Positions 9,201-19,100 of a DNA stretch of 64,000 bases are shown here, piece after piece. The notes under the pieces were generated by a model, which searched no databases, had not been told where the DNA came from, and worked only from the letters and a program-made list of their open reading frames with translations. Made by a program: the position numbers and the translations under genes. Where the stretch lies: assembly GCA_013112635.1 (NCBI GenBank), contig JABFGF010000003.1:62001-126000 (forward strand), given 5' to 3'. This DNA comes from Calditrichota bacterium (GTDB lineage: Bacteria; Calditrichota; Calditrichia; Calditrichales; J004). The number at the start of each line of letters is the position of its first letter. Within the stretch, counting starts at the first letter, position 1.

Positions 9201-10344
9201 AATGCTTAAGGAAAAGATAAATGGATGTAATATTATTGAAGGATTTATAAATGATATTACTCTTCGCAAACAAGCTGAGCAAAAACTACACGATAGTGAA
9301 AAGCGCTATCGTTCATTGGTCGAGACCTCTCCTGATGGAATTGCTGTTACCGATCTTGATGGAAATTTCACAATCATTAATAAAAAGGCAGTTGAACTGC
9401 ATGGGTTCGACAGCGCTGATGAATTAATAGGAATAAGTTCAGTGGATTTCGTTTCCCCTGTTAACCGGGAAGAACTTCATAGAAATGCAGTAGAAGCATT
9501 AAAAAACGGTATTGCTTACAGTTTTGAATATACCCTCTTTCGCAAAGATGGCAGCAGCTTTCCCGCAGAAGCAAATGCCACTACAATTTTTGATTCAGTT
9601 GGCAACCCGCAAGCGTTTCTTACAATATTCAGGGATATTTCTGAGCGAAAAAAAGCTGAAGAGGAAGTCCATAATTCACGCGAACAACTACGCGCATTAT
9701 CGGCACACTTACAGGCAGCCCGGGAAGAAGAGCGTTCCTCGATTGCACGTGATTTACATGATGAATTCGGTCAAATATTAACCGTACTTAAGATGGATGT
9801 TTCATTGATAGAACAAGAAATTGCTAAAAAAGACAATGAACTAAATATTGATTTCGTAAATAAGGAGATTAGTTCAATATATGGATTGTTGGATAAAACA
9901 GCATTAAAAGTATCGGACATGGTTACCCATTTGCGACCTGGTATACTTGATAACCTTGGTTTTATGGCTGCCCTGGAATGGCATTTAGATGAGTTTCAGA
10001 AAAAAACAAAGATACGAACAAAGCTGATCACAAAAATAAAAATACTTGATCTGAGTATAGATCAAAATACATCTTTATTTAGAATTGTGCAGGAAGCTTT
10101 CACGAATGTTTCTAAACATGCAAAAGCAAGCGAAGTTGAAGTATCAATTCGTAAAACAAAAAAGAATTTAATAGTTTCAATAAAAGACAATGGTATTGGA
10201 ATAAAAGACGAAAAGTTAGTAAAAAAAGGCCACTTTGGTTTGCTTGGAATTAGGGAACGGGCTGTAATTTTGGGCGGAGAATTAAAAATTAAAAGTGGCG
10301 ATAAAATTGGAACGACGTTAAAAATTGATATACCATTCTCATGA
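6289..10344 (+). CDS. Multi-PAS histidine kinase with N-terminal receiver and HisKA_3 core
   Basis: A very long soluble kinase of 1351 aa. Residues 1-120 are a receiver with acceptor Asp52 (LIISDILMPVMDGF), followed by a coiled coil to about 185. Seven PAS domains follow, at about 190-300, 305-425, 430-585, 586-745, 746-870, 875-1000 and 1003-1125, most ending in a DITERK-type linker. The catalytic core is of the NarX/DesK type: His1157 in IARDLHDEFGQ (HisKA_3), then a short HATPase with NVSKHAKA, DNGIGI and GLLGIRERA. PAS 3 and PAS 4 are recent duplicates sharing an unusual inserted helix (SLWEEDLSELKEAINELK and IIWEEDFSEVKEFIDRLK). HisKA_3 kinases normally phosphorylate LuxR-type regulators, and exactly such a gene follows 72 bases downstream. 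The N-terminal receiver could accept phosphate from the upstream kinase. Confidence 0.95.
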   Translation: MTKVLIVDDNEQNLYLLEALLNGSNYKTTLATNGSEALKSARQNPPDLIISDILMPVMDGFTLCREWRLDDSLKNIPFVFYTATYTDPKDEKFALSIGADRFLVKPQEPDIFVEIIKDVLLQHEKKLLKHTAKPQKEDKVYLKKYNEALIRKLEKKTLDLEENQKILQDKIEQFSKAEIVLKKEKQRNEQILQTMLDGYILADQNGMLVDVNSTYCKMIGYTADELKKMDIRQLEVKIGEAEVQRRIDQLINIGHDHFETTHKHKDGHLVDLDVSISIMPEESGPLVAAFVRDITEQKKTQRAISQSEKQYRAIVEDTPVLICRFLADGEITFVNQAYSNYFELDREQLIGETFWSLIPAEDRKFVQENIASLTIQKPTQTHEHKVISPGKIIRWQRWTNRALFSDVGELEVYQSIGEDITDRKLAEVTLSESEYRYKNIFQSATVSLWEEDLSELKEAINELKKKGVSDFRKYLDDHPEFVEDGISKIKILDVNQATLKMYEAESKEELLGSLHNVFVPESFNVFKEEIITIAEGKESFEIEASNRTLKGNPLHILMHLSIPQKTSDFKNLIVSITDITERKKIEQNLVKSESYFRTLYEHSPMIIWEEDFSEVKEFIDRLKNEGVNDFRSYFDNNPKALEKIAGQIKVINVNEYSLEFYRADSKESLLTDLPSYFVEESWPVLKEEILVLAEGKSEFKSEIPIRTSWGELKSLIFTVSIPLEYRENWQRVLVSFVDITDRKEADRLLRESEERFRLLATNASDMLYRMSLPDGKYEYVSPASKKIFGYSPQEFYQSAALIGNIIHPDWHSYFEKEWAKLIIGEMSPTYEYQVIHKSGKVCWIHQRNSLIKNEKGQPTAIAGVVSDITERKKIEKTLATLMSNLPGMAYSCLNNEDWEMLFVSEGCFELTGYRKHELVGNTKYSYGKIIHPDHREKVWDIVQNSIENHFELEYRIITKKGEEKWVWEKGLMLKEKINGCNIIEGFINDITLRKQAEQKLHDSEKRYRSLVETSPDGIAVTDLDGNFTIINKKAVELHGFDSADELIGISSVDFVSPVNREELHRNAVEALKNGIAYSFEYTLFRKDGSSFPAEANATTIFDSVGNPQAFLTIFRDISERKKAEEEVHNSREQLRALSAHLQAAREEERSSIARDLHDEFGQILTVLKMDVSLIEQEIAKKDNELNIDFVNKEISSIYGLLDKTALKVSDMVTHLRPGILDNLGFMAALEWHLDEFQKKTKIRTKLITKIKILDLSIDQNTSLFRIVQEAFTNVSKHAKASEVEVSIRKTKKNLIVSIKDNGIGIKDEKLVKKGHFGLLGIRERAVILGGELKIKSGDKIGTTLKIDIPFS

Positions 10345-10416
10345 CAATTATTATTTTGGTCGATAATAGTATTGTCCAACAAAAGTTTATATTGCGTTGT
10401 TTTATAGAGGAACAAA

Positions 10417-11046
10417 ATGATAAATATTTTTATTGCTGATGATCATGAGCTTATCCGTGAAGGATTTAAAAAGCTAATAGATAAAGAACCAGGAATGTCT
10501 GTGGTTGGGGAGACTGACAATGGTTCTGACGTTATGGAATTTTTAAAAGTAAAAGCATGTGATGTTATTGTTCTTGATATAACAATGCCAGGCAAAAATG
10601 GAATGGATATTTTAAAAGAGATCAAAATAGAGTTTCCTAAATTGAAAGTGCTCATTCTGACCATGCACCCTGAAGACCGTTTTGCTATTCGCGCACTTAA
10701 AGCAGGTGCTTCAGGATATTTGACAAAAATGAGCGCCTCCGGTGAATTGATTAAGGCCATTAGTAAAATTATAGCTGGCGGAAAATATATTAGTGCTTCA
10801 CTCGCTGAAAGATTAGCTTTTAACCTGGACCAGGATACAAGTGCCGGGGATCACCATGTTTTATCAGACCGTGAGTTTGAAGTATTACAAATGATTGGTT
10901 CCGGAAAATCGGTTTCGGAAATAGCGGATAAGCTTTTTCTTACGAACAGTACTGTAAATACGTACCGCCAAAGAATTTTGGAAAAAATGAATATGAAAGG
11001 TACAGCAGATATCATCTTATATGCAGTGCAAAACAACCTCGTTTAA
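10417..11046 (+). CDS. LuxR/NarL-family response regulator
   Basis: A 209-aa DNA-binding response regulator. The N-terminal receiver has Asp8-Asp9, acceptor Asp54 (VIVLDITMPGKNG), LTMHPE and the Lys in YLTKMSA. The C-terminal GerE helix-turn-helix covers about 145-205 (LSDREFEVLQMIGSGKSVSEIADKLF, STVNTYRQRILEKM). It directly follows the HisKA_3 kinase, the class that uses NarL-type partners, so it is the likely cognate output of that kinase. An AGAGGAA ribosome-binding site precedes the ATG. The target promoters are unknown. Confidence 0.95.
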   Translation: MINIFIADDHELIREGFKKLIDKEPGMSVVGETDNGSDVMEFLKVKACDVIVLDITMPGKNGMDILKEIKIEFPKLKVLILTMHPEDRFAIRALKAGASGYLTKMSASGELIKAISKIIAGGKYISASLAERLAFNLDQDTSAGDHHVLSDREFEVLQMIGSGKSVSEIADKLFLTNSTVNTYRQRILEKMNMKGTADIILYAVQNNLV

Positions 11047-11129
11047 TTCGGTCAGCAGACTCTTGTTTTTTTTTTTACAGCTCCAGCTTATCAGACAAAT
11101 TGTAGCACATAATCCTACACATTAATCAT

Positions 11130-11169
11130 ATAATAAACGACTGTATTTTAAAATATATTGTTTATTATA
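11130..11169. repeat. Inverted repeat upstream of receiver gene
   Basis: Arms ATAATAAAC (11130-11138) and GTTTATTAT (11160-11168), extended by one T-A pair, enclose about 21 AT-rich bases. It lies in the 169-base gap between the LuxR regulator and the next receiver gene. It could be an operator or a weak terminator; there is no T run after it. Confidence 0.35.
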
Positions 11170-11215
11170 ACTCAGATAAAAAAACAGTCCCCAACAAATT
11201 AAAGATGAGAACCAG

Positions 11216-11581
11216 GTGCGCTTATTGATAATTGATGATTCCCGTGAAATACGAAATAGCCTTAAAAAAACCTTATCGCCACTTTCAAATATTGAAATTG
11301 TGGGTGAAGCTGCAGATGTTCAAACGTCTATTGATTTAATACAATCGTTGCTACCTCAAATTGTTGTCTTGGATTTCCAGTTAGAAGATGGTACAGCCTT
11401 GGAGGTACTGAAACCTTTTTCTTATCAAAAAGAAAAACCTATTTTCATAATTTTTTCCAATTTTCCTGCCAACCAATATGGTGAAGCATGCCTTAAAGCC
11501 GGTGCGGACCATTTTTTTAATAAATCTCACAACCTAAATGAGTTTTTAACAATGGTTATGGGCATTGCCTCAGAAAAGTAA
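11216..11581 (+). CDS. Stand-alone response regulator, GTG start
   Basis: A single-domain receiver of 121 aa. It begins with GTG at 11216 (MRLLIIDDSREIRNSL); a nearby ATG at 11205 is out of frame, and no strong Shine-Dalgarno sequence is visible. It shows the acidic pair Asp7-Asp8, acceptor Asp53 (IVVLDFQLEDG), a switch serine (IIFSNFP) and the Lys in HFFNKSHN. There is no output domain. It lies between the LuxR regulator and the large hybrid kinase and could pass phosphate between these proteins or act by protein binding. It is preceded by an inverted repeat (11130-11169) that may control it. Confidence 0.85.
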   Translation: MRLLIIDDSREIRNSLKKTLSPLSNIEIVGEAADVQTSIDLIQSLLPQIVVLDFQLEDGTALEVLKPFSYQKEKPIFIIFSNFPANQYGEACLKAGADHFFNKSHNLNEFLTMVMGIASEK

Positions 11582-11748
11582 AAATATTAGCCCATTTTAA
11601 ACTCTTTCAGAATGTAGCACTTAATATGACAGACCGAGTTATTTCTGATGACAATAAAAATCATACTTTTTGTGATATTTTTTTTCCTTAATTCTACCGA
11701 AATAATGAGAACACAAAACATTCTAAGAAAATAGGTTTCATTGTAGAT

Positions 11749-14700
11749 ATGGAAATATCAAAAAATCTAAATCTGGATAATTTATCAGTTTTAAACCTGG
11801 TTCCTGAAAATATAGCTGTTATAGAAAACGATGGGACAATCATTTTTTATAATGAAAGCTGGCAAAACTTCGCAAAGCAAAACAATTTCCGGGATATACA
11901 AAAAGGTGATAATTATTTCCAGATCAAACTCCATAAAAACAATATTTTGTCGTGTTTACCAGAATTCGAAAAAAACATCGCTTTAATCCTAAAAGGGGAT
12001 AGTGATTATTCTGAAATTGAATATCAATGTCCTTATAAGGAATCACTAATCTGGTTTAAAATACGCTTGTCAAAATATGACAAAAGTGAAGCACCAAAGT
12101 TTATCGTAATTCATTCCAACATAACTAAGCAAAAACAAAATGAAAATACAATTAATAAATTTACCCAGGCAGTAAAACAAAACCCGTCATCAATTATTAT
12201 CACCGACACGCTGGGTAATATTGAATATGTCAATCCAAAATTTTGTGAAACCTCTGGTTACAAAGCCCCGGAGATTTTGGGGAAAAATCCACGCATTCTC
12301 AAGGGTACAAAAACATCGCAAGAAGGATACAAGCAATTATGGCAAACAATCACAAATGGATATGAATGGCGCGGTGAATTTCATAATAAAAAGAAAAACG
12401 GGGATTTTTATTGGGAAACAGCTTCTATTAGCCCCATAAAAAACAACTCTGGCGAGGTTACACATTTTGTTGGTACAAAGGAGGACGTAACCGAACGAAA
12501 ATCTTTTGAACAGGCATTATGGGAAAGTGAAGAAAAATTCAGGAGAATTGCGGCATCGACCCGTGATGCTATTATTATGATGGACCATGCTGGGAAAATA
12601 TCATTTTGGAACAAGGCATCTGAGCGCATTTTTGGCTATAAAAGCCAGGACGTACTTGGAAAAGAACTTCATGTTCTTTTAGCGCCTAAAAGGCATTGGA
12701 AGGTGTTTCAAAAATATAGAAATGCATTTATTGAAGAAGGTGAGGGCAATTTAATTGGCGAAACAATTGAAATGGAAGCTATAACGGCAGACCAATCTGA
12801 AATAGCAATTGAGTTTTCATTATCCAGCCTTAACATAAAAGGTACATGGAATGCCCTTGCGGTGATTAGGGACATTACTAAGCGGAAGAAAACCGAAATG
12901 GCCTTGCAAGGAAGGGAACGCATTCTTTCCGCAGTTGCACATATAAGTGACAATTTTTTAAAAAACACTAATATGGATAAGATTTTACAAGATGTTGTAA
13001 ATAGATTGGGGAAGGCCACTAGCGTAAGCAGGGTCTATATTTTTAAAAATCATGCTGCTGAGAACGGAACTTCTCTTGTAAGCCAAAAATATGAGTGGTG
13101 TTCAACCAATGCCATTTCCCAAATTGACAATAATGACCTTCAGAATATTTCCTGGCAGGAGTCAGGTATGGATCGGTGGAAAAAAACACTGAGCCAAAAT
13201 AGGGTTTTAACCGGACTGGTGAAAGATTTCCCGCAAAAAGAAAGAGATATTCTTGAGCCACAACAAATAATATCTGTGGCTTTTGTTCCTGTTTTTGCAG
13301 GAGAGTTATGGTGGGGGTTTATAGGGTTTGATGATTGTTTTATTGAAAGGGATTGGTCAAAAGTGGAATTAGATGCTTTAAAAGCTGCAGCAGGAATTAT
13401 TGGCTCTGCTATTTTAAATAAGAAAGCAGCCATGGACCTTGCAAAAAAAGAAGAACAGTATAGAATTTTGTTTGATTTGTCGCCTAGCGGAATTGTTTTG
13501 GAGGATGCAGAAGGTGTGATTCTTGAAGTGAACCCGGCGTATTGTGAATCAGTGGGGTATACAAAAGAGGAATTAATAGGAAATAATGTAAAAATGCTCA
13601 CCCACCCCGATGCAATAAACAATGTATCAGAAAACATCTCCCGTTTGATAGCAGGCGAAACTTTGGTTCATACTGAAAAAAGTTGCAAAAAGGATGGATC
13701 TGCATGCTATATGGAGCTTAATGAAAAGAAAATTGTATTGCCAAATGGCGATGATGGTGTGCTCTGTCTGGCGAATGATATCAGCCAACAAAGAATGCTA
13801 GAAAACCAGCTTTTACATACCCAAAAGATGGAAGCCATAGGCACACTTGCAGGGGGTATCGCACATGATTTTAATAATATACTAGCTTCTGTAATTGGCT
13901 ACTCCGAATTACTAAAGCTTTCGTTACCGCAAGAGAACAAGCTTAAGAATTATGCAAATCAGATTTATACAGCTTCCTTAAGAGCCCGCGATCTTGTACA
14001 ACAAATATTAACCTTTAGTAGAAAAACGGAACAAGACTACAAGAATGTCCAAATATCGCTGGTTGTAAAAGAAGTACTTAAATTACTGCGGGCTTCGCTG
14101 CCTTCCTCAATTGAATTTGAAACCTCGCTAACTGACACAGATGGATTAATCCTGGCCGATGCCATTCAAATTCATCAACTTGTTATGAATTTATGCACAA
14201 ATGCTTCTTATGCAATGCAGGAAAACGGAGGCGTATTATCCATCAATCTGGAGAAAATAATATTTGACCAAAGTAAGCAAATAAATGGATTTAAACTGGA
14301 TGCAGGTGAATATATTAAATTACACATTCAAGATACCGGCCACGGAATCGACCCAGATATTCTTAAAAAAGTATTTGATCCCTTTTTTACAACAAAACCA
14401 GTAGGGGAAGGAACGGGGTTAGGACTCTCAGTTGTACATGGAATAGTAAAAAGCCACAATGGTGAAATCACCCTTAATTCTGTTCGTGGAGAGGGAACAA
14501 CAATAGATGTTTATTTTCCGAGAATTGAAAAAAAATCCACAGTTCAGAAAAGAAAACCTCAAGAGTTAAAAACCGGAAATGAATGGATTTTATATGTTGA
14601 TGATGATGAAGCAATAGTTAAAATGAATAAAGAAATGCTTGAAGGCCTTGGTTACAATGTTGCCGGTGTGACAAATTCATTAGCAGCACTAGAGTTATTT

Positions 14701-14982
14701 AAAACAGATACAGATTTATTTGACCTTGTTATAACTGACCTTACTATGCCCCATATGAAAGGGGACCGTTTTGCTCAGGAATTGTTAAAAATTAAAAAGG
14801 ACCTTCCCATCATTTTGCTCACGGGATCAAATAATGTTATGACAAAGGAAAAATCTAAAAAGCTCGGGATTAAATCATTTTTGAAAAAACCGTTACTCGC
14901 AAAAGAATTAACAGATGTAATTAGGAAAATAATAAAAAAAGAAAACGAATTTAACCATGATAAAAATATTAGTAGTAGATGA
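11749..14982 (+). CDS. Hybrid histidine kinase (PAS-PAS-PAS-GAF-PAS-HisKA-HATPase-receiver)
   Basis: A soluble hybrid kinase of 1077 aa. Domains are a divergent PAS (about 10-125), PAS (132-250, with the PAC ending VGTKEDVTERK typical of flavin- or redox-type PAS), PAS (257-380), GAF (395-560), PAS (570-685), HisKA with His706 in GGIAHDFNNILASVIGY, HATPase_c with NASYAM, DTGHGID and GTGLGLSVVHG, and a C-terminal receiver with acceptor Asp997 (LVITDLTMPHMKG). The HDFNN H-box is the NtrB-like subtype common in hybrid kinases. The stop overlaps the start of a further receiver gene by 26 bases, so translation of the two is probably coupled. No membrane segments are present. The start ATG at 11749 has only a weak ribosome-binding site. 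Confidence 0.94.
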   Translation: MEISKNLNLDNLSVLNLVPENIAVIENDGTIIFYNESWQNFAKQNNFRDIQKGDNYFQIKLHKNNILSCLPEFEKNIALILKGDSDYSEIEYQCPYKESLIWFKIRLSKYDKSEAPKFIVIHSNITKQKQNENTINKFTQAVKQNPSSIIITDTLGNIEYVNPKFCETSGYKAPEILGKNPRILKGTKTSQEGYKQLWQTITNGYEWRGEFHNKKKNGDFYWETASISPIKNNSGEVTHFVGTKEDVTERKSFEQALWESEEKFRRIAASTRDAIIMMDHAGKISFWNKASERIFGYKSQDVLGKELHVLLAPKRHWKVFQKYRNAFIEEGEGNLIGETIEMEAITADQSEIAIEFSLSSLNIKGTWNALAVIRDITKRKKTEMALQGRERILSAVAHISDNFLKNTNMDKILQDVVNRLGKATSVSRVYIFKNHAAENGTSLVSQKYEWCSTNAISQIDNNDLQNISWQESGMDRWKKTLSQNRVLTGLVKDFPQKERDILEPQQIISVAFVPVFAGELWWGFIGFDDCFIERDWSKVELDALKAAAGIIGSAILNKKAAMDLAKKEEQYRILFDLSPSGIVLEDAEGVILEVNPAYCESVGYTKEELIGNNVKMLTHPDAINNVSENISRLIAGETLVHTEKSCKKDGSACYMELNEKKIVLPNGDDGVLCLANDISQQRMLENQLLHTQKMEAIGTLAGGIAHDFNNILASVIGYSELLKLSLPQENKLKNYANQIYTASLRARDLVQQILTFSRKTEQDYKNVQISLVVKEVLKLLRASLPSSIEFETSLTDTDGLILADAIQIHQLVMNLCTNASYAMQENGGVLSINLEKIIFDQSKQINGFKLDAGEYIKLHIQDTGHGIDPDILKKVFDPFFTTKPVGEGTGLGLSVVHGIVKSHNGEITLNSVRGEGTTIDVYFPRIEKKSTVQKRKPQELKTGNEWILYVDDDEAIVKMNKEMLEGLGYNVAGVTNSLAALELFKTDTDLFDLVITDLTMPHMKGDRFAQELLKIKKDLPIILLTGSNNVMTKEKSKKLGIKSFLKKPLLAKELTDVIRKIIKKENEFNHDKNISSR

Positions 14983-15343
14983 TGATGATATTTTCCGCGG
15001 CCTGCTTAAAGATAGTCTCACACAATCCGGAAATAAAATTGTTACTGCACAGGATGGCTTGAGAGCTCTAAGGGAGTTGGAGAAACAAAGGTTTGACATG
15101 GTAATAACCGATATTGTCATGCCTGAAAAAGAAGGAATTGAAGTAATACGTGAAATAAAAGCAAAGTATCCTGATGTTAAAATAATTGCTATGTCTGGTG
15201 GCAGCCCTTTTTTACACGCCGAACTCAATTTAAAATTAGCAAAAAAAGTCGGAGCCGATTTAGCCTTGCAGAAACCTTTTATGCAAAATGAACTTATAGC
15301 CTCAATAAATCAACTCTTTCCAAATAACTCTAATAACAACTAA
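14957..15343 (+). CDS. Stand-alone response regulator coupled to hybrid kinase
   Basis: A 128-aa receiver-only protein. It has an acidic run DDDD at 8-11, acceptor Asp52 (MVITDIVMPEKEG), a switch serine in AMSGGSP and the Lys in ALQKPFM. Its ATG lies inside the last 26 bases of the hybrid kinase gene, which points to coupled expression and to its being the downstream phosphate acceptor of that kinase. There is no output domain. It closes the signalling island. Confidence 0.92.
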   Translation: MIKILVVDDDDIFRGLLKDSLTQSGNKIVTAQDGLRALRELEKQRFDMVITDIVMPEKEGIEVIREIKAKYPDVKIIAMSGGSPFLHAELNLKLAKKVGADLALQKPFMQNELIASINQLFPNNSNNN

Positions 15344-15481
15344 AATTTGTTTTCAATTATCAATAATTGCTATTGATCAATTTCTATTCATTTTTTGTGG
15401 TTTTATTACTTTTGTGCCTTTTGGACGATTCTTGAAACTATTCTTTTCACAAAATAAGTAAAACAAAACCAGGAGTTAGTT

Positions 15482-15898
15482 ATGGCCAGAACAGATAACT
15501 ACAGGCAGCAACATAATGATTTACTTGAAGTTGCAACACAAATATCAGGTAAACTTAATGCCCAACAACTATCAGAAGATGCTTCTGAAGTAAGACGGTT
15601 GTTATCCACTTTGCTGGGTAAACTAAGAATTCATCTCGCGACAGAAGACAAAGCATTATATCCGCAATTGCTAAGTTCTACAAGCGATGATGCAAAGCAT
15701 CTTGCAAAGCGTTTTATAGATGAAATTGGAGGAATTGGGGAAGTGGTTGGTCAATATTCAAAAAAATGGTCCAGCCCATTGCATATCCAAAAAGATTCCG
15801 CTGCTTTTGTTTCTGAGACTAAAAGTTTATTTGGCGCGCTTGCAAATAGGATTGAAAAGGAAAATAATGAACTATACGACTACGTTGATAAAATGTAA
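15482..15898 (+). CDS. Hemerythrin-like (HHE) domain protein with incomplete ligand set
   Basis: A 138-aa four-helix protein of the hemerythrin/HHE family, which usually binds a di-iron centre that senses or carries oxygen. Visible ligand positions are His11 (RQQHNDL), His51 and Glu55 (LRIHLATEDKALYPQL). The later His positions of the family appear replaced: the third-helix EH reads FIDEIGG, and the last-helix H-x-x-x-E reads RIEKENNELY with Arg in place of His. The iron site may therefore be altered or lost. An AGGAG lies 7 bases before the ATG. It stands alone after the kinase block and is followed by a strong hairpin. Any link to the PAS kinases is only positional. Confidence 0.8.
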   Translation: MARTDNYRQQHNDLLEVATQISGKLNAQQLSEDASEVRRLLSTLLGKLRIHLATEDKALYPQLLSSTSDDAKHLAKRFIDEIGGIGEVVGQYSKKWSSPLHIQKDSAAFVSETKSLFGALANRIEKENNELYDYVDKM

Positions 15899-15937
15899 AC
15901 TACCAATTGTTAATTTTAATGTCTCTCCGTTCTATAA

Positions 15938-15974
15938 GTATCAATAGCTTATCTAATAGTTAAGCTATTGATAC
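15938..15974. terminator. Perfect 14-bp hairpin after hemerythrin gene
   Basis: Arms GTATCAATAGCTTA and TAAGCTATTGATAC pair perfectly around a 9-base loop, 40 bases after the hemerythrin stop. No T run follows, so it may be a transcript-end stabiliser or a dyad operator rather than a classical intrinsic terminator. Confidence 0.55.
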
Positions 15975-16125
15975 ATTCTTCATTCACTTATATCCTCATA
16001 TTTAAGATCATTCTTTATCAGCAAAGATTAGAATTTTTATATATAAATTGGCTGTTTAAAAGGATAAAATGTAAATTCCCGATCATCATTCAATATTATT
16101 AAACATTATTGCAAAGGTCTAAACG

Positions 16126-19100
16126 ATGATCTTCACAATTGGATCAAAGCCCGTTGTTACACAAAACTCTTCAACACCTCAGTTTTTTTTTCATGTAAAT
16201 AAAGAATCCAGAATAAAATATTCAATCGACGATGCACTTTTTTCTATAAAAGGGCGGGTTGTTTTTGCCAATTTTAATGCGGTAAAAGCTTTATCAGAAA
16301 AAATAAATAAGCAGCGTGATCCGGAAAAAACAGCAGCCGTAAGCCCAAGTTTACTAAATGCAATGGGTTTGATGGATGAGATACTGCATTTCATGATCGA
16401 ATCATACAAATCGAAATTAAATCCAACATTACTTGGAAATATGCTTCAGCGTATTCAAAGCTCATATGGCAAAAAAGATCAGGATTTATTGCTAAACAAG
16501 TTTGCCGATCAGTTTCCCAATAATGATATTTTTAACAAAAAAATAAGTGCAGCTGAATACCTGCAATCTAAAACACATGGTGTCGAAAACAGCGAAATTA
16601 TAATTGAAGAGTTGTTGGTGCAGTGGATTCAAAACCAAAATAAAGCTTATGAGCCGGCAAAGGAATTAATCAATGATGCGGAGCTAAAAAAAACATCCAT
16701 TTCGGAGGATGCTTTTGCCGATATGAAACTGTTTTTTGAAGATCAGCCACAGCTTCCGGGAAGTGAGACTTCTTTTTTAGAAACATTAATGCAGCCGGCA
16801 AAATTATTTCCAGGATCGATTTATGATCAACTGGAATTTATAAAAGAAAATTGGGGAGCTGATATTAGCCAGTTTGTTTCCCGCATACTAATTAGCCTGG
16901 ATTTTTTCAAAGAGGAAGCTAAAAAATTTATTCCTGAAACGTTTGGTCATGAAACACCTATCGCATCTTTTAGTGATGATGTTTATGAATTTGAGCCTGA
17001 AGCTTTTAGCGCTGATTTGGATTGGATGCCGCATCTGGTTTTGATTGCCAAAAGTACCTATGTATGGCTGGATCAGTTAAGCAAGCAATACAAAAAATCT
17101 ATAACACGCCTGGACCAGATCCCTGATGAAGAATTAAACAGGCTGGCCAACTTTGGTTTTACAGGGCTATGGTTGATTGGCTTATGGGAACGAAGCAGTG
17201 CCTCGGCTAAAATAAAACGAATCAATGGCAATCCGGAAGCTGTCGCATCGGCATACTCATTAAAAAATTATGATATTGCTGAAGACATTGGCGGTTTTTC
17301 GGCTTACCAGGATCTTAAAGGCCGAGCAGCTAAACGGGGCATCCGTCTGGCAAGTGATATGGTACCAAACCACATGGCAATCGATTCGGATTGGGTCAGT
17401 AAACATCCACATTGGTTTTTACAGACAGATCATCCACCATTTCCAAACCACACATTTAATGGGCCAGATCTTTCTGATGATGAATCGATGAGCGTTTATA
17501 TCGAAGATGGTTACTGGCAGCAAAGTGATGCCGGCGTATCCTTCAAGCGAGTAGATAAAAACACCGGCCAAGAAACTTTTATTTATCATGGAAATGATGG
17601 CACCGGGATGCCCTGGAATGACACAGCCCAATTGAACTTTATGTTGCCGGAAGTTCGCGAAGGTGTTATCCAGACTATTTTGCATGTGGCGCGTATGTTT
17701 CCTGTAATCCGTTTTGATGCAGCAATGACGCTGGCAAAAAAACATTATCAGCGTTTGTGGTTTCCTGAGCCCGGCACTGGCGGTGATATTCCAACGCGGG
17801 CTGAATATGCCATGACCAAAGCTCAATTCAACGAAATTTTTCCTGAGGAGTTCTGGCGAGAGGTGGTTGATCGCGTTCAACAGGAATGCCCGGATACGCT
17901 TTTATTGGCGGAAGCATTTTGGATGATGGAAGGATATTTTGTCCGCTCGCTCGGTATGCACCGGGTTTATAACAGCGCTTTTATGAACCTGCTTAAAGAT
18001 GAAGAAAATGAGAAATATCGCTTGATGATCCAAAATGTACTGGAATTTAATCCGCAAATAATGAAGCGATACGTAAATTTTATGAATAACCCGGATGAAG
18101 AAACTGCCGTTGCACAATTCGGCAAAGAAGACAAGTATTTTGGTGTTTGTATGCTAATGTGCACCATGCCCGGTTTGCCTATGTTTGGTCACGGACAAAT
18201 TGAAGGGTTCCAGGAAAAGTATGGTATGGAATACAAAAAGGCTTATTGGGATGAATCCATTGATGATGATTTGGTAAACAGGCACCGCAGGGAAATATTT
18301 CCTATTCTGAAAAAGCGTAAATTATTTAGTGAAGTAGATAATTTCCATCTATATAACTTTGTTGTAGGTAATTCTCACGTAAATGAAAATGTTTACGTTT
18401 TTAGCAATATGTATAATGGCGAAAGGTCATTGGTTTTATTTAATAATGCCTATCAGGAAACAGCAGGCATGTTTAATTTTTCAGTGAACTACAAGGACCA
18501 ATCAGGAAATTTGAAAAGCGAAAGCCTCGCTAATGCTTTAAAATTAAGCCATGAAGATTCGGTTTATACCATTTTAAAAGAGCATATTTCAGGATTGGAA
18601 TATTTGCGGAAAAACAGCGAGATAATCGAAAAAGGTTTATTTGCAGAACTTGGCGGTTATAAATACCAGGTTTTCCTGGAAATTGAAGAAGTATATTCTG
18701 ATTTAGAAAACCCCTATGGCTTGCTAAACGAGAAACTTAATGGAGCAGGAGTCACATCTATAAAAGAAAGATTGCATGAGTTTAAAATAGAGCCTGTTAC
18801 TCAGCAACTTATTGAATTTTATTCCAACAGGAAAAAATGCATAGATTCCATATTAAATGGATATTCAAAGAAAAAAACAGACTCAATATTTAAATCACTA
18901 AATAGTTCCAAAAAGGAAATTTACAATTTTATTGAGTTGGCAAAAGTGGGTTTTGAGAATAAGCAACTTCACACCAATCTTGAGAATTTGGCATGGTTAC
19001 CGGATTTTTTATATGAGAACTCACTTAATAAAAAAACAGACTTATTTATTAAGGAACATTTTAAGGATGATCGAATTAAGTTAAAGCTAAATTGGTTTTT

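Noticed and set aside
11047-11110. Intrinsic terminator at the 12-T run after the LuxR regulator gene
   Set aside because: The bases before the T run do not form a convincing stem.
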